DNA of 64,000 bases from M3007 sp043764095 (GTDB taxonomy: Bacteria > Bacteroidota > Bacteroidia > Chitinophagales > Saprospiraceae), in assembly GCA_043764095.1 (NCBI GenBank), contig JAYUKX010000178.1:28053-92052 (forward strand), given 5' to 3'. Shown in pieces: positions 53,687-62,471 of the stretch. A program made the translations under genes and the position numbers. The notes beneath the pieces were generated by a model. That model had not been told where the DNA came from. It searched no databases and saw only the letters and a program-made list of their open reading frames with translations. The first letter of the stretch is position 1, and every line of letters starts with the position of its first letter.

Positions 53687-54892
53687 ATGCAACTTACGAA
53701 AACCATATTTTTTAGCGCATTGGTATTGCTATCAGCATGCCAAAACGATCCCAAAACAAATAATAATGCCACTACCTCGGCACTAACGCCAGCATCTGCT
53801 ACCATGGCTGCCAATCAACCAGAGGTGCTGCTGTATGCAGTAAATGTAAATAACCTTCAGTTGCGCGACCAGCCTACAAGTACTGGATCGAAGGTAATAA
53901 CAAAATTTGCAGAAGGCAGTTTTGTGACTGGAATAGGGGAAAAATCGGCAAAGCAAGAGGAGATAGAACTACGTGGTATTCCTTACAAAGATTACTATTA
54001 TAAGGTAACCTCCACATCACCAGAACAATATACTGGTTGGTTGTTTGGTGCAGCACTTACTACGGTGTATGCGGGTAGCAAACAAGAAAGCCCTGATTTG
54101 GGAAAATTGACCCAATTGAATAACTTTTTGGTATCTTTGAATGCAAAAGACCTAAAAAGCGGTAAAAAAGCATGGGATTTTGTGACCTCCAATTTTGCCG
54201 ATACCAAAGGCGCGCTTGCGGATGCATCCTATATTTTGTTGTCCAATTTTCTAACTAAAATGGAAGTAGATGGTGAGTTTTATACCCTTACCGAAAAAAA
54301 TATCCAATGGAAACAAGCCGATTTTGAGGCCATTTATAAAGACAAATTTGAGATGAATACTTACCCGCTCACCAAAACTTTGATGGAAAATGGTTTTAGG
54401 TTGGAAACTGGCGAGGGTATGGTGTTCCCAATTGCCGACTGGCAAAAACTATACGATTTTTTTGGCACAAGGGTAAGCACGGTGATGAAATCGTATTTGG
54501 ACCAAAATTTACAAGAACAAAAAGATGTATTGAGTAGCGATGGGGGCTTGATGGTATCCGTTGCTCAACTCGCTGATCGGGCCGCATTCTGGGAAAAATT
54601 TAACAAGGAAAACCCGTATTTCCCTATGTCCGAAAGTGCCCGAATTACAGAAGAATGGATGCGTGCTACCGTGATTTGTGGCTTAGACAATACGCCCTCT
54701 CGTGACTACGAAACGGGAAAAGTATCAGAAGAGTTTAAGCAGGTTTGGCTGATGGTTCAGCAAAAATACCCCGGCACTAAATTGGCTGCTAAAACAAAGG
54801 AAATCAGCGATTTATATGCCGCAAACAACTGGCAACATAACGAAGCCATTGAAAATTGGGTGACCAAATTTCAGGAGACGAATGCTAACTGA
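53687..54892 (+). CDS. SH3-like domain lipoprotein
   Basis: 401 aa from ATG 53687; the frame is open from 53645 but that region overlaps the porQ 3' end. Lipobox LSAC (Cys18). Residues about 50-120 have the bacterial SH3 pattern (YAVNVNNLQLRDQPTSTGSKVITKFAEGSFVTGIG ... KVTSTSPEQYTGWLFGAAL; Trp in GWLFG is typical). The rest (about 130-401) is helical with no recognised domain. Because the start is 13 bp after porQ, co-transcription and a cell-envelope role are likely. Confidence 0.85.
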   Translation: MQLTKTIFFSALVLLSACQNDPKTNNNATTSALTPASATMAANQPEVLLYAVNVNNLQLRDQPTSTGSKVITKFAEGSFVTGIGEKSAKQEEIELRGIPYKDYYYKVTSTSPEQYTGWLFGAALTTVYAGSKQESPDLGKLTQLNNFLVSLNAKDLKSGKKAWDFVTSNFADTKGALADASYILLSNFLTKMEVDGEFYTLTEKNIQWKQADFEAIYKDKFEMNTYPLTKTLMENGFRLETGEGMVFPIADWQKLYDFFGTRVSTVMKSYLDQNLQEQKDVLSSDGGLMVSVAQLADRAAFWEKFNKENPYFPMSESARITEEWMRATVICGLDNTPSRDYETGKVSEEFKQVWLMVQQKYPGTKLAAKTKEISDLYAANNWQHNEAIENWVTKFQETNAN

Positions 54893-54904
54893 ACGCAATA
54901 AAAA

Positions 54905-55558
54905 CTAAAATAAGCCGTGCAATTCGCCTTGCACCATTTCAAGTACTTTGGATAGGTCCTCGGGACTATTTTGAAAATCAAGGTGATCGACATTGATGAC
55001 CAATAGCCTTCCGTGTTTATAACCGGAAATCCATTCGTCATAACGTTCGTTGAGCCGTTTTAGATAATCAAGGCTAATACTACCCTCGTAGTCCCTACCG
55101 CGCGACTGAATGTGTTCCACCAACGTTGGGATACTCGCTTTGAGGTAAATCAATAAGTCTGGTGGCTTTATTTGTGACACCATACAATCGAATAATGTCA
55201 TATAATTATCAAAGTCGCGGCGTTCCATCAGCCCCATATCGGCCAAATTAGGCGCAAAAATATGCGCATCTTCAAAAATAGTACGGTCTTGAATTACAGT
55301 GCGGTTACCCGCTTGGATATTGACGACCTGTTGGTATCTGCTGGAGAGGAAAAACACTTGGAGATTAAACGACCAACGCTTCATTTCCATATAAAAATCA
55401 GAGAGATAAGGGTTATTCTCTGTATTTTCGTAGTGTACGTCCCAACCAAAACGGCGGGCGAGTAGTTCACTCAAAGTCGTTTTACCGGCTCCGATATTTC
55501 CAGCAATTGCAATGTGCTTAATTTGCTGTTTTCCTGTACTATTGTCTGTTTGTATCAT
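54905..55558 (-). CDS. Deoxynucleoside kinase
   Basis: 217 aa. It phosphorylates deoxynucleosides to 5'-monophosphates in the salvage pathway. The P-loop GNIGAGKTT is at 20-28. ENTENNPYLSDFYMEMKRWSF is the substrate-site helix, the DRT motif (DRTIFED) replaces the DRS/ERS of relatives, and SRGRDYE forms the LID. Length is normal. The preferred base cannot be told; relatives in this phylum are deoxyadenosine/deoxyguanosine kinases. It has its own weak -7 box (TACCTTCG at 55574-55581). Confidence 0.93.
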   Translation of the reverse strand: MIQTDNSTGKQQIKHIAIAGNIGAGKTTLSELLARRFGWDVHYENTENNPYLSDFYMEMKRWSFNLQVFFLSSRYQQVVNIQAGNRTVIQDRTIFEDAHIFAPNLADMGLMERRDFDNYMTLFDCMVSQIKPPDLLIYLKASIPTLVEHIQSRGRDYEGSISLDYLKRLNERYDEWISGYKHGRLLVINVDHLDFQNSPEDLSKVLEMVQGELHGLF

Positions 55559-55727
55559 AAAAAAAAGGGAACGCGAAGGTAGATTGTTTTTTTGGATTGG
55601 TGTATTTTTTTCCTTTTTTTCAATGTGAAGTAAAATAATTGCTGCTTGACCTTCTGTGAATTATGCCAAATTAGGCACTTTCGACTAAAAATAAAACAGA
55701 GGCTGGGCTTGATAACAAAAATCTATC

Positions 55728-55735
55728 TACCTTTG
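55728..55735 (+). promoter_or_regulatory. -7 promoter element for the DUF4249-like gene
   Basis: TACCTTTG, 48 bp before ATG 55783. Confidence 0.5.
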
Positions 55736-55782
55736 CAGACATTTTTTGGTGATACACAATTCCTCCTTCGCAAACAAATAAC

Positions 55783-56823
55783 ATGAAGAAACTATATAAA
55801 TATTTATTCGCACTCGTTGCTTTTGGCACGCTTGTTAGCAGTTGTTCTAACGATTTTGACCTCACATCCCCTTGGAAAGAGATTCCTGTAGTATATGCTA
55901 TCCTTTCCCCTAAAGATGAATACCATTATATAAGGGTAGAAAAGGCGTTTTTGGATCCAGAAAAAAGTGCGCTCGTAGTGGCGCAAATTGCAGATTCACT
56001 CTATTACCGCGAAGAAGACATTAGCGTTTTCTTGCAAAAAAAAGGGGAAACCGCTTTATATCCATTGGAGCGCGTGGACGGAAATTTGTACGGCCATGTA
56101 CGCGATACGGGTATTTTTGCAAATACACCTAATTGGTTGTATCGGATCAAGAATTCCAATTTACCAGGTGGATTAAAAGAACAATCCACCTATCAGATGG
56201 TCATTAAACGCAAAGATGGCCGCCCCGATATTACCGCAGAAACGACTATCCCGAAATCGTTTCAAATCGTAGCACCTAATTTGAGTAATACGCCTAGGAT
56301 CATCACATTTACCGGTGATACCCCAACATCATTCCGTTGGACGCATGATCTTAATGCCGTTTATTTCAATCTAACATTGACTCTCCCGTACCGCGAGCGC
56401 GATGCCAATGGTACTATACTCCGCCGTGATACCATCGTTTGGCGCGCGGCTTCTAATGAACTGGCTACCCCAGGAGGTAGCGGAAACACACAATTACTGA
56501 TTAATGGTGCCGCATTTTTCCAAGTACTGGTCGATAATATTAAAACGCCCAACGACGGTCGTGTCCGTGTTTTTGGCACTACCATCAGTATAAAAGTAGA
56601 AGGTGGCGGTAAGGAAATTCGCGATTTTGTACTCACAGAGGAAGCCAATGCTGGTTTAACTGGCGCAGAAATAGTCCAAACTTATACCAATTTGTCGGAG
56701 GGCATTGGCATATTTACCGCTAAAAATGTAGCCTTAGAAGGTGATTTTCGACTTAGTGAACAAACCATCACAGCGCTCCTTAATTCTCCCATAACGAGGG
56801 ATTTGAATATCAAAATACAGTAA
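55783..56823 (+). CDS. DUF4249-like lipoprotein
   Basis: 346 aa. Lipobox VSSC (Cys21) places it on the outer membrane. The mature region starts with DLTSPWKEIPVVYAILSPKDEYHYIRVEKAF, which resembles the opening of DUF4249 proteins (small Bacteroidota lipoproteins with a beta-rich core). DUF4249 proteins often sit next to TonB-dependent receptors, but no such receptor is adjacent here. Function unknown. A stem-loop with a T-run follows at 56855-56930. Confidence 0.7.
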   Translation: MKKLYKYLFALVAFGTLVSSCSNDFDLTSPWKEIPVVYAILSPKDEYHYIRVEKAFLDPEKSALVVAQIADSLYYREEDISVFLQKKGETALYPLERVDGNLYGHVRDTGIFANTPNWLYRIKNSNLPGGLKEQSTYQMVIKRKDGRPDITAETTIPKSFQIVAPNLSNTPRIITFTGDTPTSFRWTHDLNAVYFNLTLTLPYRERDANGTILRRDTIVWRAASNELATPGGSGNTQLLINGAAFFQVLVDNIKTPNDGRVRVFGTTISIKVEGGGKEIRDFVLTEEANAGLTGAEIVQTYTNLSEGIGIFTAKNVALEGDFRLSEQTITALLNSPITRDLNIKIQ

Positions 56824-56854
56824 GAAGGCAATACCATCCTTCAAATAAACTACA

Positions 56855-56930
56855 GGGGTTGAATAGGAGTAAGTAACTTAATATTTATAAGAGACTATTC
56901 CAATTCAGCCCTTTTTTTTATGATATTAGG
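56855..56930 (+). terminator. Intrinsic terminator after the DUF4249-like gene
   Basis: GGGTTGAAT pairs with ATTCAGCCC (one G-T pair), aided by inner GAATAG/CTATTC pairing, and is followed by eight T. The loop is long. Confidence 0.5.
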
Positions 56931-56946
56931 TAACTAAACAGCCAAA

Positions 56947-57963
56947 TCAATGATCATCGATATAAACGACTAACCGTTGTTTAACACGGTCAATTTTTTT
57001 CATCATTTCGCGAAAAAACCAATCTCTCGTCCGTTCCGAAACCTGCGTCATGTGGTTCGATTTGCTCATCACTTCCTCAAACCAATCATTCGTAAATTTA
57101 CAAAAACGCTCGTCGGTCGTGCGCATAAAATTAGGTCCATTGTAGGTAAAATACACCACAGGCCCTAAATCCGACTGCATAGAAGTGATATTGGTGGTAA
57201 AGAAAATTTCGTTATGGTACAAATGGAACTTGGCAGCAAACTCCGAAGCGGAACTGCCCACCTCAAATTTACGGCCAGCAACGACCATTTCTTTCACATG
57301 ATTGACCCATTTCCCCAAAATATCACAAAGTGCCAATGCTTCATTCGGGTCCGCAAAACTTTCGGAATACAATAAATATTCAATTTGCGCTAACGTCATA
57401 TCAATAGAACCCACATTGAGCAGTTCTACCGTTTCTACGTGGTTATAATGGCTTTGCGATTCCTTAATAGTACGCCGTACAGGTTCTGTTATGAGGCTAA
57501 AACTAAATGGTCGATCGCGCAAATATTCAAAATTCCAAGAAGTACGCCCCCAAATATACAGTTTAAAACCCAATAATTCGGGAAAATACGTACAGGCCAT
57601 AATCGGTATTTCTGTGGAAGCACTATACATCCGTAAATTGGGCATACGGCGTACCAATTCAAAATCTCGATTAAAATAGGTCATATATTCCTCGAAATTA
57701 TGTACTTTTTGCGTGATGGGCTTAAAAGAGCACACCAGTTTTGTACTATCCGAGAATACCAACCGATCCAATGAGATATTGAAATGAATGGCCAATAACT
57801 GCATTTCCTGCGGCGTGAGCAAAGTATCACCCCGCAAACGGCGATAAACCGGATCTTTTGTAGAATTAAGGATACGGCAAAGATCCTCCACTGCATCCGA
57901 ACGGCGCTCGTAACGCGCTACAATATTGTCTAAAAGTCGCTCCTGAAGATTGGGTTGTTGCAT
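56947..57963 (-). CDS. Helix-turn-helix transcription-factor-like protein
   Basis: 338 aa, no signal peptide or membrane helix. Residues 1-70 (RSDAVEDLCRILNSTKDPVYRRLRGDTLLTPQEMQLLAIHFNISLDRLVF, not quoted as one motif) have the helix pattern of a lambda-repressor-like HTH with 'DPVYRRLRG' as the recognition-helix region. The remaining 260 residues form an uncharacterised mixed domain, possibly a sensor. Proteins of this shape are common in Bacteroidota as HTH regulators of unknown target. It is 42 bp from the rhomboid gene, which lies upstream in the same orientation, so the two may be one transcript. Confidence 0.7.
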   Translation of the reverse strand: MQQPNLQERLLDNIVARYERRSDAVEDLCRILNSTKDPVYRRLRGDTLLTPQEMQLLAIHFNISLDRLVFSDSTKLVCSFKPITQKVHNFEEYMTYFNRDFELVRRMPNLRMYSASTEIPIMACTYFPELLGFKLYIWGRTSWNFEYLRDRPFSFSLITEPVRRTIKESQSHYNHVETVELLNVGSIDMTLAQIEYLLYSESFADPNEALALCDILGKWVNHVKEMVVAGRKFEVGSSASEFAAKFHLYHNEIFFTTNITSMQSDLGPVVYFTYNGPNFMRTTDERFCKFTNDWFEEVMSKSNHMTQVSERTRDWFFREMMKKIDRVKQRLVVYIDDH

Positions 57964-58005
57964 AAAGTACAGATGAATTGTTGATTAACTTTGAAAAATA
58001 CACGA

Positions 58006-58632
58006 TTAAAAACTACTGATCCAACCCATAATCTGGCTAAAAAAAGAGAGCAACAAACTAGGTTTAAATACAAATGGGAAAAGAAAACCAAATAATGCAC
58101 CATAAAAGTGGGCCGTATGGTCAATATTATCACCACCCCTGTTGGCAGCATAAGAACTATACCATAAATATAGAATGCCAAAAATAAAACCTGGAATCGG
58201 TAATGGAATAAAAAAAAGACCAATACCTATAGTTGGAATGAACAAAATACATGCAAAAAGTACCGCCGCCGTAGCACCAGATGACCCAATACTCGCAAAA
58301 TGGGGATTGTCTTTATGCTTAATATAAGTAGCAGAGGACGCTGCAACTATGGATAATAAGTAAAAAAGTACGAACATAAACGTAGATGCTCCCGGGAAAA
58401 TCTGCTGAAAACACTGCTCAAGCAAAGGCCCAAAAAAGTACAATGTCATCATATTAAACAGCAGGTGCGTAAAATCACCGTGCAATAAACCTCCCGTCAA
58501 CCAACGGTATTGTTCCCCCCTGCGCGACTCAGCGTAAGGCCAATGTTTTAATTTTTCAAAGATATGATAATCATTCAAGGCCCACATCGAAATGAGCACA
58601 GTAAATCCAAGGATAATATAAGATACGGGCAT
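58006..58632 (-). CDS. Rhomboid-family intramembrane serine protease
   Basis: 208 aa with six predicted membrane helices. The catalytic dyad is visible: Ser118 in GSSG (116-119) and His175 in DHTAHFYG, plus the helix-2 motif HGDFTHLLFNMMTLYFFG with conserved His51, His56 and Asn60. Rhomboids cut membrane proteins within or next to the bilayer. The GxSG serine is preceded by Ser instead of the common Ala, an accepted variant. A perfect 33-bp palindrome lies between this gene and the upstream msrB. Confidence 0.92.
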   Translation of the reverse strand: MPVSYIILGFTVLISMWALNDYHIFEKLKHWPYAESRRGEQYRWLTGGLLHGDFTHLLFNMMTLYFFGPLLEQCFQQIFPGASTFMFVLFYLLSIVAASSATYIKHKDNPHFASIGSSGATAAVLFACILFIPTIGIGLFFIPLPIPGFIFGILYLWYSSYAANRGGDNIDHTAHFYGALFGFLFPFVFKPSLLLSFFSQIMGWISSF

Positions 58633-58708
58633 TGTAATAATTTTTATACTTTTTGATATGCTTAATGCAGATTATGGGTTGGATCAAAATATTGATTTTC
58701 AGGGTGTT

Positions 58709-58741
58709 ACGTTTACGAAACCTTCAAGGTTTCGTAAACGT
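58709..58741. repeat. Perfect palindrome between msrB and rhomboid genes
   Basis: 16-bp perfect arms (ACGTTTACGAAACCTT) around a single central base. Without a T-run it is a poor intrinsic terminator; it may be an interspersed repeat or an mRNA-end stem. Confidence 0.65.
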
Positions 58742-58800
58742 TCAATGGCAAGTACATGAATATCAATCTATTAAAAATTTCAACCCATGATTCGCATTCC

Positions 58801-59337
58801 TTACTCTTTTACAAAATCTAAAGAGACCGAATTGATACAGTACCGAAGACCAGTTGGGCGCGGGCCGTCATCAAAAACATGTCCTTGGTGACCGCCACAA
58901 CGCGCACATTCTACTTCTACACGGGTCATTCCAAGGCTTTCGTCCCTGTTTTCGGTTACATATCGCTTGTCGATAGGTTCATAAAAGGAAGGCCAGCCAG
59001 TGCCTGATTCAAATTTAGTACTCGAAGCAAACAACGGCAAACGGCAGCCGCGGCAAACATAAGTACCTTTTTCGTGATTTTTCCAATAATCGCCAGAAAA
59101 AGCATATTCTGTGCCTTCTTTTCTTAAAACATTGTACGATTTACTGGGCAAAATACGCGCCCACTCCTCATCGGACTTGGTTACTTTTATCAATTTGCCG
59201 TCGGTATCATACACCGCTGGTATCAATGAATCCGTAGTGGAAATAGCCGCATCTGGCGTTGTGGTAGTGCTGACTTTGGCTTGCTGCTGGCCAGTATTAC
59301 AGGCATAGAGTAGCAAGGTAAAAAGAAAAATACGCAT
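58801..59337 (-). CDS. msrB: MsrB methionine (R)-sulfoxide reductase lipoprotein
   Basis: 178 aa. Lipobox LYAC (Cys13), so a lipid-anchored periplasmic enzyme rather than the usual cytosolic MsrB. The zinc site uses Cys95/Cys98 (CRGC) and Cys144/Cys147 (CARC); the catalytic Cys167 lies in RYCINS. Substrate blocks SGTGWPSF and GHQGHVFDDGP are intact. It repairs oxidised Met-R-sulfoxide in proteins of the cell envelope. No partner msrA gene is adjacent. Confidence 0.95.
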   Translation of the reverse strand: MRIFLFTLLLYACNTGQQQAKVSTTTTPDAAISTTDSLIPAVYDTDGKLIKVTKSDEEWARILPSKSYNVLRKEGTEYAFSGDYWKNHEKGTYVCRGCRLPLFASSTKFESGTGWPSFYEPIDKRYVTENRDESLGMTRVEVECARCGGHQGHVFDDGPRPTGLRYCINSVSLDFVKE

Positions 59338-59371
59338 AGTGTGTGTTGTTTAGGAAATAGAAACCCTTTTA

Positions 59372-60856
59372 TCACAGCAAATGTACGGTTTTATAATCAA
59401 AAATCATATCAGCCCATCGTCCTACTTCCAATATGCCTGTTAACGCATCACCATTGGCTTCCGCTGCGGTACGCGTATAGGCGCGCAAGGCTTCTGCTGG
59501 GGTAATCTGCTCGTCCAATGCAATGGCTACCCCACTATGGTCTTTACGCTCCACGGCATTTCTTATCCCAGTGCGCGGGTCAAAATCCTTTACCACCGGA
59601 GCATCCGAAGAAAAAGCCAACGAAATGCCCGCATCCAGTATCGTTCGATACGGATAAATGCGTTGTACATATTCATCGGGTAAATATTGCCTAAAATTCA
59701 CACCCAATTCATACAAAAAAATGGGTTGTGATACACAAAAAGTACCCATATCGCGCATTTTAGCCAGATGCTCCGCCTCCGGTAATCCAAGGTGTTCAAT
59801 CCTATGGCGCAGCCCTTTGGTATTACTTTTTTGGATTTTTTCATAAACGCCTACGACCATTTCAATCGCCGCATCACCAATGGCGTGGGTAGCAATCTTG
59901 AAACCCGCCGACTGCGATTCCAAGGCTAATTGTTCAAAAAATGCAGGATTTAACCGCAAAACACCGTGTTCATTCGTGTTTTTATAGGCAGTTTTAACAG
60001 CCGCTGTTTTTCCAGAAATACCGCCATCGGAAAAAAACTTAACCGTGTTGACTGTCAAGTAATCACTTTGGAACAGTTCGGGCAGTGGCAAGGCTTCAAT
60101 AGCACCATCTGGCACACGAATAGGCACTGCATTGATGCGGATGTTGAGTTCGCCTGCTTTGTTCATGGCATGATAGACCGCCATCAGATCGGGCATAACG
60201 GCGGGATCAGTGGCCGAAGTAATGCCCTTTTCCAATAATGCGTCTTGAGCGGCGAGTACCATTTCACGATAAGCATCGGGGCTGGGATCTGGGATATACT
60301 TTTTGGCCAAACCCAAGGCGGTTTCGGTGATAATTCCATTCGGTATCCCTAAATGATCCAACCTGATTTCGCCACCCAGCGGCGGTATCGTTTGAGATGT
60401 AATACCACAAATTTCTAACGCTGTTGTATTCAAAATGGCAATATGCGCACAGGTACGGATAATTTGGCAAGGGCGATCGGGTAATACTTGATCCAGATCG
60501 TGGCGGGTTGGAATTTGGCTTTCCTCAAACAACGCTTCGTTAAAACCACGTGCCAATATCCACGGCCGATGGGGAAATTTACGGGCAAAATCGGCAATAG
60601 CATCCAACATAGCCGATTTGCTGCGCACGCCCCTTAGATCGAGCATATACGTCAGCAAATCACCCACTTTCCAAATATGAATATGTGCATCAATAAATCC
60701 AGGAACAACCGTTTGGCCTTGTAAATCAATAACTTGTGCAGATATTGGAGCAGGAATATTTATGCCAATAATTTTATTTTGGTGTACCAGCAGGTTATCT
60801 GCTACGGGGAGCGCAGTGGATTGCGTCAGGAATTTGGCATTGTGATAGTATAGCAT
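59372..60856 (-). CDS. YtcJ-like amidohydrolase
   Basis: 494 aa from ATG 60856. The frame is open to 61330, but that extension is antisense to the aldehyde dehydrogenase and lies beyond the promoter. It is a metal-dependent amidohydrolase of the YtcJ (DUF3604-free, amidohydrolase_3) type: GFIDAHIHIWKVGD with the first metal His pair, KFFSDGGISG, HAIGDAAIE and IEHLG, and SSDAP near the end with the catalytic Asp. Substrate unknown. It is divergent from the aldehyde dehydrogenase gene, 57 bp apart, which may reflect shared control. Confidence 0.9.
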   Translation of the reverse strand: MLYYHNAKFLTQSTALPVADNLLVHQNKIIGINIPAPISAQVIDLQGQTVVPGFIDAHIHIWKVGDLLTYMLDLRGVRSKSAMLDAIADFARKFPHRPWILARGFNEALFEESQIPTRHDLDQVLPDRPCQIIRTCAHIAILNTTALEICGITSQTIPPLGGEIRLDHLGIPNGIITETALGLAKKYIPDPSPDAYREMVLAAQDALLEKGITSATDPAVMPDLMAVYHAMNKAGELNIRINAVPIRVPDGAIEALPLPELFQSDYLTVNTVKFFSDGGISGKTAAVKTAYKNTNEHGVLRLNPAFFEQLALESQSAGFKIATHAIGDAAIEMVVGVYEKIQKSNTKGLRHRIEHLGLPEAEHLAKMRDMGTFCVSQPIFLYELGVNFRQYLPDEYVQRIYPYRTILDAGISLAFSSDAPVVKDFDPRTGIRNAVERKDHSGVAIALDEQITPAEALRAYTRTAAEANGDALTGILEVGRWADMIFDYKTVHLL

Positions 60857-60881
60857 CGTAATATTTCTAAGAAATAAAAGG

Positions 60882-60889
60882 CAAATGTA
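60882..60889 (-). promoter_or_regulatory. -7 promoter element for the YtcJ-like gene
   Basis: Minus-strand TACATTTG fits TAnnTTTG, 26 bp before ATG 60856. It lies in the 57-bp divergent gap and supports the short start. Confidence 0.55.
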
Positions 60890-60913
60890 AAAAGAACGCC
60901 CCATTTTTGCGGG

Positions 60914-62350
60914 ATGAAATCCGTACAAGGCAATTATATCAACGGCCAATGGGCATCTGCCATTGGAGGCGGCACTTTTGAGGTGATGAATCCCGCTACT
61001 GAAACGACTTTTGACACCATTCCGTGGGGCGGACAGGAGGACGCTCATCTGGCTATTTCGGCGGCAGTAGGCGCATTGAGCGGCTGGAAAAAAACCAATC
61101 CTTGGCAACGCGCCGATACCCTCAAAAAAGTCGCGGTGCTCATGCGCGAGCGCGCACGAACCCTTGCAGCCATTACGGTGGAAGAAGCAGGAAAACCCAT
61201 GGTAGAAGCAGTGGGCGAATGGACGATTGCCGCTCAATTTTTTGAGTGGTTTGCCGAGGAAGGCAAACGCGCAACGGGTCAAGTATTGCCCGCCAGTAGG
61301 AACAACAAACGGATGTCGGTAATTGTACAACCCATTGGTGTTGTGGGGATTATCACGGCTTGGAACTTTCCAGTTTGGAATGTAGCGCGGGTTTGGGCAG
61401 CATCTTTGGCGGCTGGTTGTACCTTTGTTGCAAAAGCCTCGGAATATACGCCTTTGACCGCCATTGCCTTAATGCAACTTTTAGAAGAAGCGGGTGTGCC
61501 TGCGGGTGCAGCCAATTTGATACACGGCGATGCTCATGCTATCGGTCAAGCATTTTTGCACCATAAGGAGGTGCGTAAAATGCACTTTGTTGGTAGTACC
61601 CGTGTTGGTAAAATATTGATGGATGGTGCATCTGTGACCAATACGCGCTTGTCTTTGGAACTGGGTGGCAATGCGCCTTGCCTTATTTTTCCGGATATGG
61701 ATCCCGTAGTGATGGGTAAAGCCGCTGCTGCCGCCAAATGCCGAAATTGTGGTCAGGTTTGTGTTTCTCCGCAAAGATTTATCGTTCACCGCTCTATCTA
61801 TGACGTTTTTTGCCAAGAGGCAGCGGCGTATTTATCCACGTTAAAAATGGGAAATGGTGCGGATTCGGATACACAAGTGGGTCCATTGATCAACGGGCGA
61901 CAAAGGGAAATGGTGGCTCAATTGGTGCAGGATGCCATAGCGGCAGGTGCAAAACTGCTTTGTGGCGGCCAAGTACCCGCCGATCTGGAAAAAGGATATT
62001 TCTACGCCCCTACCCTATTGAAAGATGTGGCACCGGATAATCCACTGTTCAGAAACGAAGTATTTGGGCCAGTGATGTCTGTAACCCCTTTTGATACCGA
62101 AGCAGAGGCTATTGCATTGGCCAATGACACGGAATATGGTTTGGCGGCGTATATTTGGACTAATAATTTACAAACTTCTATCCAAGTTTCTGAAGGACTG
62201 GAATTTGGTATCGTGGGGATCAATGAATGGAATCCACATGCTATTGAAGCACCATTTGGCGGCTGGAAACAAAGCGGATTGGGTTACGAATGCGGGGAGG
62301 AAGGGTTGCACGAGTACTTGCATAAGAAATTGGTGGCAACGGGGGTTTGA
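60914..62350 (+). CDS. NAD(P)-dependent aldehyde dehydrogenase
   Basis: 478 aa. Catalytic Cys283 (GQVCVSP), general base Glu249 (LELGGNAP), Asn151 in AWNFPVWN, and NAD-site blocks AKASEYTP and VGSTRVG are all present. The sequence is closest in feel to succinate-semialdehyde dehydrogenase-type (GabD/Sad) enzymes, ending GLGYECGEEGLHEYL. It oxidises an aldehyde to an acid; the true substrate is unproven. The gene is divergent from the YtcJ-like amidohydrolase and is followed by the DUF58 gene 120 bp on. Confidence 0.93.
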   Translation: MKSVQGNYINGQWASAIGGGTFEVMNPATETTFDTIPWGGQEDAHLAISAAVGALSGWKKTNPWQRADTLKKVAVLMRERARTLAAITVEEAGKPMVEAVGEWTIAAQFFEWFAEEGKRATGQVLPASRNNKRMSVIVQPIGVVGIITAWNFPVWNVARVWAASLAAGCTFVAKASEYTPLTAIALMQLLEEAGVPAGAANLIHGDAHAIGQAFLHHKEVRKMHFVGSTRVGKILMDGASVTNTRLSLELGGNAPCLIFPDMDPVVMGKAAAAAKCRNCGQVCVSPQRFIVHRSIYDVFCQEAAAYLSTLKMGNGADSDTQVGPLINGRQREMVAQLVQDAIAAGAKLLCGGQVPADLEKGYFYAPTLLKDVAPDNPLFRNEVFGPVMSVTPFDTEAEAIALANDTEYGLAAYIWTNNLQTSIQVSEGLEFGIVGINEWNPHAIEAPFGGWKQSGLGYECGEEGLHEYLHKKLVATGV

Positions 62351-62458
62351 GTACACTTTTGAATTAATTTTTCGATCACAAAATATTGATTTACAATATT
62401 TTAAACAAAAAAACCAGTAGCCTGTTTACTAAAAAGGAATAACAAGCACAAATTACAT

Positions 62459-62466
62459 TACCTTTG
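62459..62466 (+). promoter_or_regulatory. -7 promoter element abutting the DUF58 start
   Basis: TACCTTTG ends 5 bp before ATG 62472, so the transcript would be leaderless or nearly so. No clear -33 box is seen. Confidence 0.5.
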
Positions 62467-62471
62467 CAATC

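Noticed and set aside
60857..61330. N-terminal extension of the YtcJ-like gene to 61330
   Set aside because: It is antisense to the well-conserved aldehyde dehydrogenase, has no amidohydrolase similarity, and lies beyond the -7 promoter box at 60882.
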